Below are positions 9,906-21,013 of a DNA stretch of 27,357 nt, piece by piece (the first letter of the stretch is position 1; every line of letters starts with the position of its first letter). Origin of the DNA: Tieghemiomyces parasiticus (taxonomy: Eukaryota > Kickxellomycota > Dimargaritomycetes > Dimargaritales > Dimargaritaceae); the NCBI GenBank assembly GCA_027575765.1, contig JANBPT010000642.1:1-27357 (forward strand), given 5' to 3'. Both the position numbers and the translations under genes were made by a program. Under the pieces are notes generated by a model. It saw nothing but the letters and a program-made list of their open reading frames with translations. It did not search any database and was not told the DNA's origin.

Positions 9906-10995
9906 GGCGGAAGGGTGTTGGGCGATGGGGTCGTGGGCAGCTAGAATGGAATGACAAGATGGGCGCAGGCTGAATTCGATGTGCTGCAAAAGTCGGGACG
10001 TGATTCAGGCACGACAAGGGCAACGAGGCGGTCGATCGGGGGCTTTAAGCAAAGAAAGTACTGGACGGCTGATTAGTGGGGAAAGGAGGAGAAGGGGGTG
10101 GTCGTAAGGGCTCGAGGTAAGGTTGGCAAATGGGAGGGGGACGGGGTGGTCGTGGAGGGGGACGTGTCGGGAAGCGCGAAAGCGACGCGTGGTTTGAAAC
10201 CTTTACGCGGGAGCGACGAGGTAGAAGCGGCACGAGAATGATAACAAGGTAAAACACCAGGGTGGAGGGGCAACCAAGGGGATCCAGGGGCAGGCCGGTA
10301 AGACCTGGGCATGATCATGCCAAGCGGGCGGAGGTTGATCTCAAGGCGGCCAGATGGCGTGGAGGCAGACGCGTCGTGCAGGCCCTCACCTCCCCCGTCC
10401 GCCGAGGCGGGGCCATGCGATGGGAGTCAGGGCAGTGAGGGAGGAGCGAGTGCGTCTAGGACCGTCTGATGTGTCTGTTAAGGGTATGGCGAGATGCATG
10501 ACCGGTCGATTGCGTGTTCTGTGGCCATCCCACAATCCACCAATCTGGCTCTCGCCTTTCTTCGGAATTGTCCACCTTGAGAGTACGGATGGGATTGGCC
10601 CTCGGTGGGTAAACAAGCCCCCCACTGGCCACTGTTAATGGCGTTCAAGAGCCGGAGCACTGATGCACCAGTGGCGTCGAGAAGCTTCGGTTTACGCTTA
10701 GCCCTGGGTCAGCGTTAACACAGTCACATTGACCGGGTGCCCAGTGGATAACCTGGTCTCCATGTCCAGCCAGGCGGACTGCGAAGTTCCTGCGCAAACG
10801 GTGGTAACATGGCGCGTCCACCTCAATAGGGTATGAGTTCGCCCGAGTGATACGATAAACAGAACCTTTAGTAGTACAAATTTACGTAGGTGGGTAGGTC
10901 ATGGGTCTCCGAAAAGCCTGTCTAACCGCATCAATGAAAAAGGCTGCGAAAAAAGCACTGCCCTAATTTTGGCGATGAGGAGCGGCCGCCGTGTT
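9906..10995. other. Intergenic region, upstream of the HeH/SAP gene
   Basis: About 1.1 kb between the start of the HeH/SAP gene and the stop of the SOSS-B-like gene, both on the minus strand. It should hold the promoter of the former and the 3' end of the latter. About 10060-10170 is strongly purine-rich (many AGGGGG runs). Open frames on both strands here (for example 10354-10638) have no recognisable features. Confidence 0.5.
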
Positions 10996-11646
10996 CTACG
11001 TTGGCGGAACGGCTTTAAGTGGGCCGGGTTTGTCCGGGTCGGATACCCACTGGTAGGTACTGATGTTGGGCCGCTCGGTGAACTGCTTGGTATGCTCGCC
11101 CACACGGCGGGCCTTACCGTACTTGAGGGTCGTCAGCTGGAGGGAGCCTTTAAACAGTTTGGCCTCACTGGTACGTATGGCATAGAGGAGCAGTGCAACG
11201 TGGAATGTATGGTAAGCACTCTGGTCCACAGGGTTCTCCACTGTCTGCGGTGGCTTGCTTGTCCGCGTTACTTACCCGCCCGTGATATGGACAATGTCCC
11301 CCGGCTGGAAGTGTTCGCCCATTTCGCCCCACAGGGTCATTAAGATCGACCCGGTGCTATCGGCCACCAGGAACGTATAGATCTTTAAATTATCGCGGGT
11401 CACCGTGGGTTCCTGCGCTGAGATGGCCAGGTTGAAGCAAAATGGTCCAGGTGGGGAGTCAGGGTGTGAGGCTAAAGGGTCTGTGCCGGACTCTTATCCG
11501 GGCTCTCGGGGGCACTGCTCGTCAGACTCAACAGGTCGCCACTTACGTATGTCGACGATGATGACTTCGCATTCGAATCCACGGAGCATTGGGCGCATCT
11601 CGGCCACAGGGACCACGCGCGGACCCATACTGGAGAAACTAGCCAT
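10996..11646 (-). CDS. SOSS-B/NABP-like single-stranded DNA-binding protein (OB fold)
   Basis: Three exons (11646-11547, 11417-11276, 11167-10996) join in phase to 137 residues, with GTAAGT donors at both introns. The product is a single OB fold matching the SOSS complex subunit B / NABP / hSSB family block by block: MRPMLRGFECEVIIVDI (first strand), DNLKIYTFLVADSTGSI (conserved VAD-TGSI strand), LWGEMGEHFQPGDIVHITGG (W, then QPGDI), then LFKGSLQLTTLKYGK and FTERPNIS, the counterpart of the family's C-terminal PN-S segment. These proteins bind single-stranded DNA and, in animals, act in double-strand break repair within SOSS or with Integrator. Its fungal role is less clear. The length suits a compact family member without the long disordered tail of the animal proteins. 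The start is the first Met in the exon-1 frame. Confidence 0.85.
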
Positions 11647-12496
11647 AGGACGGAAGCTGGGCTGCGGTCGAGGCTGGCCCGCTTAGTGATGTGGTAGCAG
11701 CAGGATACAATCTTGGCCAACAGCGGGTTCTGTGTCTAGCGCCAAGGGAGGTTGTCTAAAGAGCTACGTGGTAAACAATGTCGCTCAGCCGAGGTGAATG
11801 CTTTGCCATGCGAGGTTTTCGGAAGGCCGATGGTCATCGGCTGGGTATAAGCTCTGGTAAGCCCTCGAGGCTGTTGCGTGATGTCGAGACCAGTGATGGG
11901 GTCTGGACAGCGATTGGGCTACTGGGCGTGCGTGGCTGCGGCCGGGGGGGGGAAAAGGATGTCAGCTCTGTGGGATCGTTGAACGGCGAGGTTGGAAAAA
12001 CACTGGCGTGCGTGCGTCACTCTGGAACAAGGTGCGAATACAGTGTCGGGAGAGCGAGTGAGGGTAGGTATTGTGGTGTGGTGGGTTTGGCGTGCGTCTC
12101 GAGCTTACCCCGCCCATACAGTTGCGCCTTTCTCGGAGACCCTGGGTAAACACCAGTAGGCTCCCCTCCCGTCGGTGCCGCATCCCCCTACCTTTCGGCT
12201 GACCCGCTTTTGCCATTCAGAGCCTTACTGTTTCCCTTGACCCTTTGCAGCTTGATTTGTATTTATTTCTCGTTGTAAGGCTGCCTCCCACGTGGGATTT
12301 GAGCTGCATTCCTCCGTCCGTCTCGTTCCTGGGTAGCTTCCAAAGTTGGCGTTACACCGCTACCACCGCCGTTCGAGATTGAGCCCTACCGGCCATCTCT
12401 GCCCTTTCCGGCCGACCTAGCTCAACTCTGCCCCGCTTCCGGTCCCCTGCCTACGGTCGTTCCCTCACCGGTGCGTCCATTTACAAACCATCGCCC
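11647..12496. other. Divergent promoter region of the SOSS-B-like and Syp1-like genes, with a possible small gene
   Basis: The two flanking genes are transcribed away from each other, so both promoters must lie here. A possible short gene on the minus strand starts at 12216 (MAKAGQPK) and splices at 12191-12142 (GTAGGG to CCCAG, 50 bases) into 12141-12109, giving MAKAGQPKGSPRKAQLYGR before a GTAAGC donor. I cannot define a convincing third exon, so I do not call it as a gene. Confidence 0.4.
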
Positions 12497-15400
12497 ATGG
12501 TGTACGCCGACGCCTTCATCGTAAGTGCCGACTGAGTTCACTCCAGGCTAGGCCGCAGCCGGTACCTGCCCCTCGGCGCTAGTCTCGTCATTTGAGTATG
12601 CAGTCCCCCCCAGGACCTGCAACCCCCGATAGCTAACAACCGTGCCGATTTACTTGACTTGACGGTCGTCATGCCCATTCGCTACCCCAGAATGAGCACC
12701 CTCAGCTCACTTACAACGCCCTCTCCAACCGCATTCGAAAGGCTGCGATACTCAACACGGACCTGGCCGATTACTTTCGAGAAAGGTGAGCTACTGCAGA
12801 CCGAGTCCGCACCGGCAGCCACCGGACAGGATGTGTGGGAGTGGCCTCCCCTCCTTCACCTCTATGAGGCTCCTGGTCAATACCTCGAGTTTCAACTCCG
12901 CATTCAGATCCGTGTGCCCGCTGGCTCCACACTGCCAGAGTGCTCAGCATCGTTTTGATAGCTGCCCGGTAAAGGCCTGATTGTGTACGCGTAGTTACCT
13001 AACGCAATTGGGGGGTTATTCCGGTCACCCTTCCTACTTCGTTCTCAGGACCATACTTGAAGAAAACCACGTTAAGCAGCTTCAGAAGCTGCACCGCAAG
13101 GCATTCATTTCTGACCCTTCGTCTCTCGGGTAAGTTCCCCACCGTGTCCAGGTGATGGTGAGGCGAGTGGTGCATTGGTCTGTCTTTCCCGCGCCTAGAT
13201 TCGATGTCAAGCCTCGCGTAACCCATCACAAGTCTACTTCTTCACACCTTCTCTAAAATTCCTCCCCGTTCCGCTAGCCAATTACAGCCACTGTGGGTGG
13301 CGCTGTTCGACGAAATTCAGTACAGCATCAGTCTGCATTCTGAACTGGCCCTTCAAATCGGCCAGCAAGTGGAGCGGCCGCTACGGGACTACGTGGTTGA
13401 GGACGAAGCGTGGGTTCACCTTAAGAAGGTAAGTAGGAAGGACAGGGCAAGGCCTGTTAGGCTGCCAGGAGAGCATCTAAGCACGCTGAAGGTTCCTCGG
13501 CTAATTGCCTTTTACAATTGCACCCCATCCCTGTGTATCGGACTTCACGACTATCCAGGTACAGGCCAACCTCGCCGAGACGGTGCGAACTTTCAGCGAG
13601 AAGGATAACAAAATCGCCAAATACAAAAAAACCGTTGAGGCCCGCAAGTCCTCCCGCAAGGCCCAGACCGCTTCGCAAAAGCTGAACGACACGGCCGTGG
13701 CCTTCGAAGACAGTAAACGAAGCTGGCGGGAGAACGTCCGTCCTGCCCTGGACCATTACGAACAGGTCGACCGGGCCCGTTTGACGCTTATCAAAGATCT
13801 CGTGGCTCGCTATGAGGACCTCATACTGCACACGTGCCACCAAAAGGGCCAGGTAAGCGGTGGGTCAACGCCCTCAGGGCTATTCAGCGGGAGATATTAC
13901 TGCACCGACCCATCACCTTCCCTCTCCAACCTCTAACCTAACCGGCGTCAGTGATTGATCCCCTTGTACTTCCCCTCTTTGTCTGACACCTACCAACACA
14001 GCAAGCTGAGACCGTGAAGGCCCTGGCACGACAGGTTGATGTCGAGCAGGATCTGCAGCAGGTGTGCCAGGACAAGAAGGCCCTGGCTGCCTGTACGCCG
14101 GGCCGCACGCCGATCCGGGACAACCACCTGTTCGCGCTACCGCGCCGGACCTCGGTCAAGTCGAAGGAGGAGTCGCCTCTCTCCTCGGCCATGCCTCTAC
14201 CCCAGGCCCGATCGCCGCGGTCCGACTCAGCCACGGAGTCGACAGCGTCACCCTTCCAGTCCAGCCCGTTGGCCAGTCAGCCGTCTCGGTCCAACGCCTC
14301 GACCCCTCGGGAGAGCGCCTTGGACCTGTCTCGTAGTATCGGATCTACCCATCATCACCCTGCACCAGTACCGACAGTGGCCAAGAGACGAACCCCACCA
14401 CCACCCCCAGTCCCCCTCCAGACGGGCGCGGTGATGGGGATCCAGCCACCCACCGGCGATACCAGCGTACCGAGTCTTAGGCCCACCACGGCCGCCATCC
14501 CAGCGGCCGCGCTCGAGCTTGCCTTCGGTGAGGAGGGCAGTCCAATGATGGCTGCTGCGGTTATTTCGCCCGTGGTCTGCCCTGAGTCCGCCCTAGCTGG
14601 TCCGCCGGCGGCCATATCCGAGGCACGGCCCAGCACTAACGACGCAGATACTCAGCCCCGTAGCCCCGGCCCCCGCCAGCCCCCGCTCATTCCCAACACC
14701 GACAACTTCTACTCGGACGATAGCGACAACGAGTCGCTGGGTGCCAATCGGGTTAAGTTCAATATCAAGACCGAGGCGTTCAAGGAGTCATCGGAACAGG
14801 CAGCCAAGGCCCTTTCCCGGGTCACCGGGACGTTGCGGTCCACCCCGTCAGTCCGGCGTCGGGGTCGCCGCGGTGAAATCCCCGGGGGTGGGACGAGCGT
14901 GTACGGCGCACTCCCGGCCACGGCCGCTGACATGGCCAGTACACCCAACCTGCCCAGCACGCGATCGGTGAACACGCCCGCTATCCCTGGGCGATCCCCC
15001 GGCCACCTACCCAGATCCAACATGGCCAGTACCGTGTCCCTGCCGCACTCGGCCCCGTCCGCTACCTTATCCCTGTCTAATCTCAGTCTGTCGCCCAGCC
15101 CTAGCATCGTGCCTTCTCTCGACAACAATTTCTTTGCCGCGTTCGACAACTTTGGCCCCGGGGGTGCGCCGCTCTCTCCAACCCCCTCCATGGGCCACAC
15201 CGTAACTCAGGGTGGTGGCAGCGGCAGTATGAAGTTCATTCGCGAGGAATCCCTCCATGTGCGCAGCACGGCCGGCGGGTCGAGCGTCGACAAGGTCATT
15301 ATCACGGGTGAAGTCAAATTGGCCCTCCACCAGCTTACCGGACGGGATTTGATCCGCCAGGGCCCATTACCGGTCCGTCTGACCAACCTCGACGCGTTGG

Positions 15401-16581
15401 AATCTTTCGTGGTCAACCCACGTTACATGACCGCTGTCACTCCCGCCGCCGACGGCGGTAATGATGACAGGGATTCGGCCCGGTCGGACCTCTACCACCT
15501 CCGTCTGGACTCGCTTACCCCGCCCACGGCGCCCGACCACCCGATCAACTGTACCGTTGTGCTCCTCAAGTACCAGGAGATTATCCCAACCTCTGCCCAC
15601 CTCGACGTTGTACCTATACTGGTCCAGGCCCAGTGGCGGTGCCAGGGAGATCAGGCGTCGCTGATTGTGAGCTACGAGCCCAACCCGCGCTTCCGAGCCG
15701 TTTCAGCCCCTGTCAACTTGCAACAGGTCTCCGTCGCCGTGACTATCAAGGGTGGGGCCAAGCATATCGTCAGTCGACCCGAGGGCACGTGGAACGCTGA
15801 GAAGCAACGGCTGACGTGGCCCGTGGGGGACCTGGTCGTCAACCATGGGGGCCATACCTCCGCTTTCCCTACGCCGGCCGCTGAAGCTTGTAAGCTACTG
15901 CTTCGCGCCCTGACCACCCTGCCTGTGGCCCAGCCCGCTCCAGTCACAGTTCAGTTCGTCGCCCCACAAACGACCCTCTCACGGGTGCGGTTCACCCTCG
16001 AACTCAGTACCCCGACCGACAGGCCATCGGCATTGCCCTGGGCCGTTGTTGATCCCGTGCAGATTTGTCGGAGTGGCAAGTACGTCTGCGCCCCACCGTC
16101 CCTTTCATCGTCGTCGTCGACGCCGGCGGGGACTGGTACAACGTCGGCACCAGCCCTGCGTCCCAAACCGTCGTTCTCGGCCCTTGCTGGCCTTCCCGCG
16201 CCAACAGCCGATGCTCCACCGCCACCGCCACCGGTGACTGTAAGCCCGAAACCGGCGAATGCTGGCGCGGCAGCGGTTGTGTCGGCTCCGCGGATTGTGG
16301 ATTTGGTGGCGACCGTTGAGGAGGAGGAGGAGGAGGAGGAGGAGGAGAAGAAGGAGCAAGAGGGTGAGAAGATAATGGACGGGGATGGTGCGAGCGAGCA
16401 AGACGAGCCAGTGGAGAAACTTAGTGAAGGGGAAAAGGAGGAGGGTGAAAAGTCTGAAGCTGCAACTGATGAGTCGACGGTCGATGCTGCGGATGCCGGG
16501 GGTGAACCGGTACCTAAGGTGGCGGTTAATGGTGCAGGACCAGATCCCAGTACCTCTGCAAAGCCTGTCTCGGCCGAGTAG
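12497..16581 (+). CDS. Syp1/FCHO-type muniscin (F-BAR and mu-homology domain endocytic adaptor)
   Basis: Six exons (12497-12520, 12691-12785, 13049-13129, 13278-13428, 13559-13852, 14002-16581) join in phase to 1074 residues. The N-terminus, MVYADAFI, then LNTDLADYFRER joined to TILEENHVKQLQKLHRK, SSLGQLQPLWVALFDEIQ and HSELALQIGQQVERPLRDY, is a classic F-BAR domain, ending near residue 245. A Ser/Pro-rich disordered linker follows. A mu-homology domain lies at about 644-910 (VDKVIITGEVKLALHQLTG onward). Muniscins bind PI(4,5)P2-rich membrane through the F-BAR domain and recruit cargo and Eps15-type partners through the mu-homology domain when clathrin pits start. Unusually, about 160 residues follow the mu-homology domain: a Pro-rich part, then a Glu/Lys-rich tail with ten Glu in a row. 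The small first exon and the exon joins rest on splice signals plus conserved F-BAR sequence. Confidence 0.88.
16318..16347 (+). repeat. GAG trinucleotide repeat encoding poly-Glu
   Basis: Ten consecutive GAG codons lie in the acidic C-terminal tail of the Syp1-like protein. A pure repeat of this kind is prone to length change by slippage, and changes of whole codons would keep the frame. Confidence 0.9.
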
Positions 16582-19328
16582 CGTGTTTCCACCGGATTCT
16601 TGCTCAGAATCTGAAGATACCGGTGAATTTTAGGGGGGGATCCATAAAATGCTGTTTAGAACAGTATCTTTCATTATACTACGTTCCATGATCAATTTAA
16701 TTACTACAATTTTTCGCAAAGTACTTGCGTCCTGAATGTTTTTTTTATTTGTTTGCGATGAACTAGGCCACATTTCATTTGCCAGCTCGGTTTGATTATT
16801 AGCCTGCGTTATGCATCTTACCTTTAGATATAAATTTATTAGTAGGGTTGTAATAAAATGGATAATGCAGAGCCACCTGAAGTCAAGTTGATGACGTACG
16901 AACTTGTATTGTTTTATTGCAGTCAAAGTCGCCCTTTTCAGGCAGGGGTCCTCAACGCCACCGACTCGTAAGCACCTCTGATTGAGGTTGGGGCACTCGC
17001 AAGCACAGGCAACCTTTAGCCCCGGGGACATACCATCGCACAACCCCAGACACTCCCGCCAGGCAGAGGTCAGTCAGCGAATCCGTCCTGGATTACTTGT
17101 GGGCCTCCCCTGCCAACCTCCCTAAGCTCGCACCTGACCCATCCATGGTATCCAGCTGGCCCCACTCGTTTTGGCATCCCGCTGTGACGGCGACCCTTCG
17201 GCTGTCACCATTCCCTTCCCCACAGCCATTCGACTCTGCTCCTCCTTACAGGTAAATCGTATCTCACTCTTATACATAACTATTCGCTAAGCACCATTAT
17301 TATTTTTTTCACCCGTGATTCTCAGTATCCTGCGCCCGTGATACCAATCACCCACTGAACTGGTGTAACCTGCTAGGAAACCCTAATTATTATTTTTTTG
17401 GGAAGGTGGGGTAGATATAAAAGCAACCCAAGAAATGTAAGTAATAGAAGGGTGTTAGTTAATCGTAATTGGCACTGATATGGTGCCTTATGTAAGGTAG
17501 CGGCCTGTGGCGTTGGCCTTGTTAGTAGGTGCTATTAGACAGAAATAGTAGAATCGTAGGGAAGCGTAAAGAAGTATGGCAAGTGCCATTCAAAAGGAGA
17601 TGGCTTAGATGGCTGCGATGAGATGTAGAAATTTGGGAGCGGAATTGGCTTATTGTTCTAGCCAGGTGCTTGAGCGGTGGTCGTGAGGGTGTGGCGGAGT
17701 CGTGGGTAGCTAACTTGTACATGATGACACGGTCGTTCTAGGCGACCACAGAAGGGCTTTACAATTGGTCAACTATATAAGGGCAATAAGACATGCCCAG
17801 TGGCTCAGAAACGAAAAACTGTAAGCTGGATGATAAAGACGCCGACACACGTCAACTAGCTCAGGCGATTAGAAATCGAATCAGTTTTTGCTTCGGTTAG
17901 GGCGGACAATAACTGTTAGTCCCATGACATACAGACTGGCTAACCGCCGCTGGGCCGGTAGGGTTTTTCCGGGACTCGCTTATTGAAGACGATCCCATGC
18001 GTACGGTTCCAAACGTCAACTACCTAGACTGAGAAGATGCTCACCGCAACCATGCACCTATCTCCTTCATAGAATCATATTCTCACATCCGTTTGAGCGG
18101 ACCTGGTATGATTTAGCCGGTTTGCCTGGGCCACAAGCGGCCTGGGATTCCGCACGCTTAAATTAACAAGGTGCGACATAAACACGTAGAGTTGTCAATT
18201 TGGCAATAATAATTGGCCATGTGAGTCAACGATGTGGTTGGGAGAGGGTAGTCAGTTACCGATGCGACCGGGCACGACAGGTACTGATAATGGGGAAGCC
18301 ACAGCCGCCATATCCTGATTTTAGCTATGGCGTAAGGACTAATACCATATATCAATTGCCCGTCACCCACCAGTGTCGACAACAGTTGGCTGCCTCTGGA
18401 TCCGACAGATCCCCTTTATTTTTCCGCGCAGCGTTCAAAACGGGGCGACTAGCGGCACTTGTGCGCTCCCTTTGTGCTATCCGAGACCGTTCCTTACGGG
18501 GGCGATGTACGAATGTGGCTGGTGTAACGCAACGAGAACACAACTGCAAACGAGCGCATGCGGTGTGTCCACCACATTTTTTAAACGTAGGATAGAGGTT
18601 GTTCCGTGCGGGGTGAAAGAGGCGCCTGTCGCTCTAGGATTGAAAGTTTCTGAGCGGTAAAGGTTATCGACACCACAACTTTTATTAGCAAGCTTGATCC
18701 GGGTTTAATCTCTAAGTGCCCTTCCTTGCACCCCTCCCCGCCACAATTTCGCTTTTTTTTTCTTTCGTACCCTCGCCACCAATATACACGGCAGCCCCTG
18801 CAGGGCAACCGAAAGGAGCACAGCCTGGGAAAAGGAAAAGGAAGAGAGAGAGAGGGAGAGAGGGAAAGAGCGATGCGAGGGGGCTCAGAGTGCTCCGTGC
18901 GAAAGCTGTGTAACTTCGCTTGTGGCGCCTGTAAAGTAGAATCACAATGGCGTCCTTTATGTGGTCTTCTAAACTTATGCTTATTCTCAGCATCCATCTC
19001 CTCCTTACCTAGCCTTGGGACTCAGCCACCCGTGGCGTAGCAAGATAGGGTGCACTGGCCACCGCGACAGCGACTCCCAAAGTTTCCGCTTCGGGCCATA
19101 ACCAATGGGCACGGTTGGGGGTCTAAATACGTAACACTTCCACTTCCCCCTCTCTGTCGCCACACTTGCCCTCGCCCAGATCACTCCTACCAGTTTGCAG
19201 TACCGCCTATATTCCCTATGACCTAAACTAGTATTTATAGCTGCTAATCGCTAACACAAGGACTGACTCCACTTCTCTTGATCGACTTCGTTCACATCTA
19301 CCCGGCCACCTTCAAAAATAAGCACATC
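16582..19328. other. 2.7 kb without a recognisable gene
   Basis: The first part is AT-rich and holds AATAAA near 16852, possibly the 3' end of the Syp1-like transcript. Two similar AT/T tracts (ATTATTATTTTTTT) occur near 17295 and 17387. Short open frames such as 18200-18595 (+) and 18581-18997 (-) show no family features. A purine tract rich in GA repeats lies at about 18830-18872. The last 250 bases look like the promoter of the secreted-protein gene. Confidence 0.5.
19102..19239 (+). promoter_or_regulatory. CCAAT box and TATA-like element of the secreted-protein gene
   Basis: CCAAT occurs at 19102-19106 and a TATA-like TATTTATA at 19232-19239, about 225 and 90 bases before the start codon at 19329. 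The order and spacing fit a fungal core promoter. Confidence 0.4.
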
Positions 19329-20558
19329 ATGCACCCCGTACCCGTCCTTTCTATGGGGCTGCTGGCTCTGGCCCTGGCGGCCGTCGGTACCGTGGGCGCC
19401 ACTGATACGGCGCCTCTTCGGCATTATCCCGACATCCCCCCTAACCCCTGGGCGTCGTCGGGCTACTCCACCTCCGCGACGCCCTCGGCGCCGCCCGTGC
19501 AGCCGGCAAACCAAGACACCGCCTCTCCCTATCTCCATCACATTGCCTACCAGATGCCGTACGGGTACCAGTCCGCTCCGCCCGCGCCTTATTCATACGG
19601 TGCACCCACCCCGATGTTTTACACCCCTCAGCCCCCCCTACCTCCTGTTGGCCCGAGTTTTAATTATCAGCGTCGCGCATCCCTGCCCACCACCGCTCCA
19701 CCCAACGGGATGCCCTACGCTGGGCTGTACGAGGCGACACCGCCCGTATCCAACCGCCTAAATAATCCCAACGACGATGATGATGGAGCGCAGACGGCCG
19801 AAGAGAAGCGTATGGAAGCCCAGTTTAACAGAATGCTCGCTAAGCACTACCGCCGCCAACGCCGTCCGAAATTCGTGCGCCAGTTTAGAGGGTTGATGAG
19901 CACGGTGGCTAATGATGTGACCGGACTCGCTCATCGCATCAAGCCCGGACGTAGCAGGTCAGAGAATTACGGTGGGTGTATTGACGGGTACTGCCAAGCT
20001 TGGAGTACGTGGCCCTCCGACAAGGACCGCGACCGCACCAATGGAAACGATGTGGCCGAGAGCAGTAGTACCACCGGAGGTGCTCCGAGCCGCTCGACTT
20101 GGAACCAAGACTCCTGGATCAGCCCTTCCAACCCCAGTCACCTAAGCACCGGCGGAAGCAGACTCAGCCGCGGGACCATAAGCCAGTGTGGTAGTGGTTG
20201 TGGTGCCCCGTCTGTTTCCAAAGACGACACGCCCGTCCACCCGACCGATACGACCGGAATGTCCAACATTGACAGGTACAGGTGGGCCCGATTGATGCCT
20301 ATATACCCCGCAAACCCAGCCAAGCTGGACCAACTCATCGAATGCATCGTTGACGGCGGCCTCGTAACTTACCTGAACAATACACCGCCCTGGCAGCGGT
20401 ATATTGACTATCAGCTGTTGATGATGGGTCATCCCGCCACGAAATACCTTCGGGAGGCCATATTAATTCTGGGTCCTAGTGTTGATGATGACCACCGCTA
20501 TTTCTCACAGCTGGCTGCTGAGCAGCAGCGTACGGGTGGGGTGGCATCCCCTCCTTAA
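19329..20558 (+). CDS. Predicted secreted Pro/Tyr-rich protein of unknown function
   Basis: An uninterrupted frame gives 409 residues from the Met at 19329. An in-frame Met at 19278 exists, but the chosen start places a clear signal peptide at the N-terminus: a short leader, the hydrophobic core MGLLALALAAVGTVGA and probable cleavage near residue 23. Residues about 24-140 are rich in Pro, Tyr, Ser and Ala, like a wall-associated or extended extracellular region. A basic stretch (KHYRRQRRPKFVRQFRG) lies near residue 180. Five Cys follow, four of them in two close pairs, CIDGYC (217, 222) and CGSGC (287, 291), with one more at 339. The C-terminal 100 residues look folded, with predicted helices (PAKLDQLIECIVDGGLVTYL). 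No family is recognised. Export to the wall or medium is inferred from the signal peptide and the lack of a second hydrophobic helix. Confidence 0.72.
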   Translation: MHPVPVLSMGLLALALAAVGTVGATDTAPLRHYPDIPPNPWASSGYSTSATPSAPPVQPANQDTASPYLHHIAYQMPYGYQSAPPAPYSYGAPTPMFYTPQPPLPPVGPSFNYQRRASLPTTAPPNGMPYAGLYEATPPVSNRLNNPNDDDDGAQTAEEKRMEAQFNRMLAKHYRRQRRPKFVRQFRGLMSTVANDVTGLAHRIKPGRSRSENYGGCIDGYCQAWSTWPSDKDRDRTNGNDVAESSSTTGGAPSRSTWNQDSWISPSNPSHLSTGGSRLSRGTISQCGSGCGAPSVSKDDTPVHPTDTTGMSNIDRYRWARLMPIYPANPAKLDQLIECIVDGGLVTYLNNTPPWQRYIDYQLLMMGHPATKYLREAILILGPSVDDDHRYFSQLAAEQQRTGGVASPP

Positions 20559-21013
20559 ATATGCGTTGGATTTGTGACCAACAAGTCGCGTCAGAGACGA
20601 AATCTAAATAAATAAAAGTAGAGGAAATGCAGAGTAGTAACTGTATTAAAAGTGGGGTCTCGGTAGGTCCGAATTCCCCATAAAATGACCGCGTTAAATG
20701 AATCGGGTAGACTTATACTAGAATGAGGCGACTGGGCGGACTCACTGTACGGATACCGTTAGAGTGTGGCAAAAAAATGAGGCGGATGGTACTAATGTCG
20801 TGGGTGAGGGTTGCAGAGAAAAGAATTAGAAGGTGAGAACCTCACGCCATTTACAGGGTGCAAAAATAACGACGGCACCGGTGGCGGATGTATAATATAG
20901 TGCGGCGGGCCAGGGTTCACGTTAGGACAAGGTTAAATTCTGCGTAAAAAAAAGTAAATAAATGAAAAACGGCCAACCAGAAGGCCTATAGAATGGCTAG
21001 TATTACGCAGGCA
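20559..21013. other. Intergenic region between convergent genes
   Basis: About 455 bases hold the 3' ends of the secreted-protein gene (plus) and the VHS-GAT gene (minus). Apart from the two AATAAA signals and another AATAAA near 20956, I see nothing specific. Confidence 0.5.
20607..20616 (+). terminator. Polyadenylation signals of the secreted-protein gene
   Basis: Two overlapping AATAAA hexamers (20607-20612 and 20611-20616) lie about 50 bases after the stop codon, where cleavage and polyadenylation signals are expected. Confidence 0.6.

Noticed and set aside
12786..12980. Open frame that could serve as an extra exon of the Syp1-like gene
   Set aside because: Joining it breaks the reading phase into the next exon, whereas splicing 12785 directly to 13049 restores a textbook F-BAR sequence (RER then TILEENHVKQLQ). 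It is intron sequence.
15951..16592. 213-codon minus-strand frame opposite the muniscin C-terminus
   Set aside because: Its Ser-rich translation is the complement of the GAG repeat and Pro-rich codons.
17295..17400. Repeated ATTATTATTTTTTT tracts as a CRISPR-like or tandem array
   Set aside because: There are only two copies of a simple AT/T tract, with no regular spacing and no further units.
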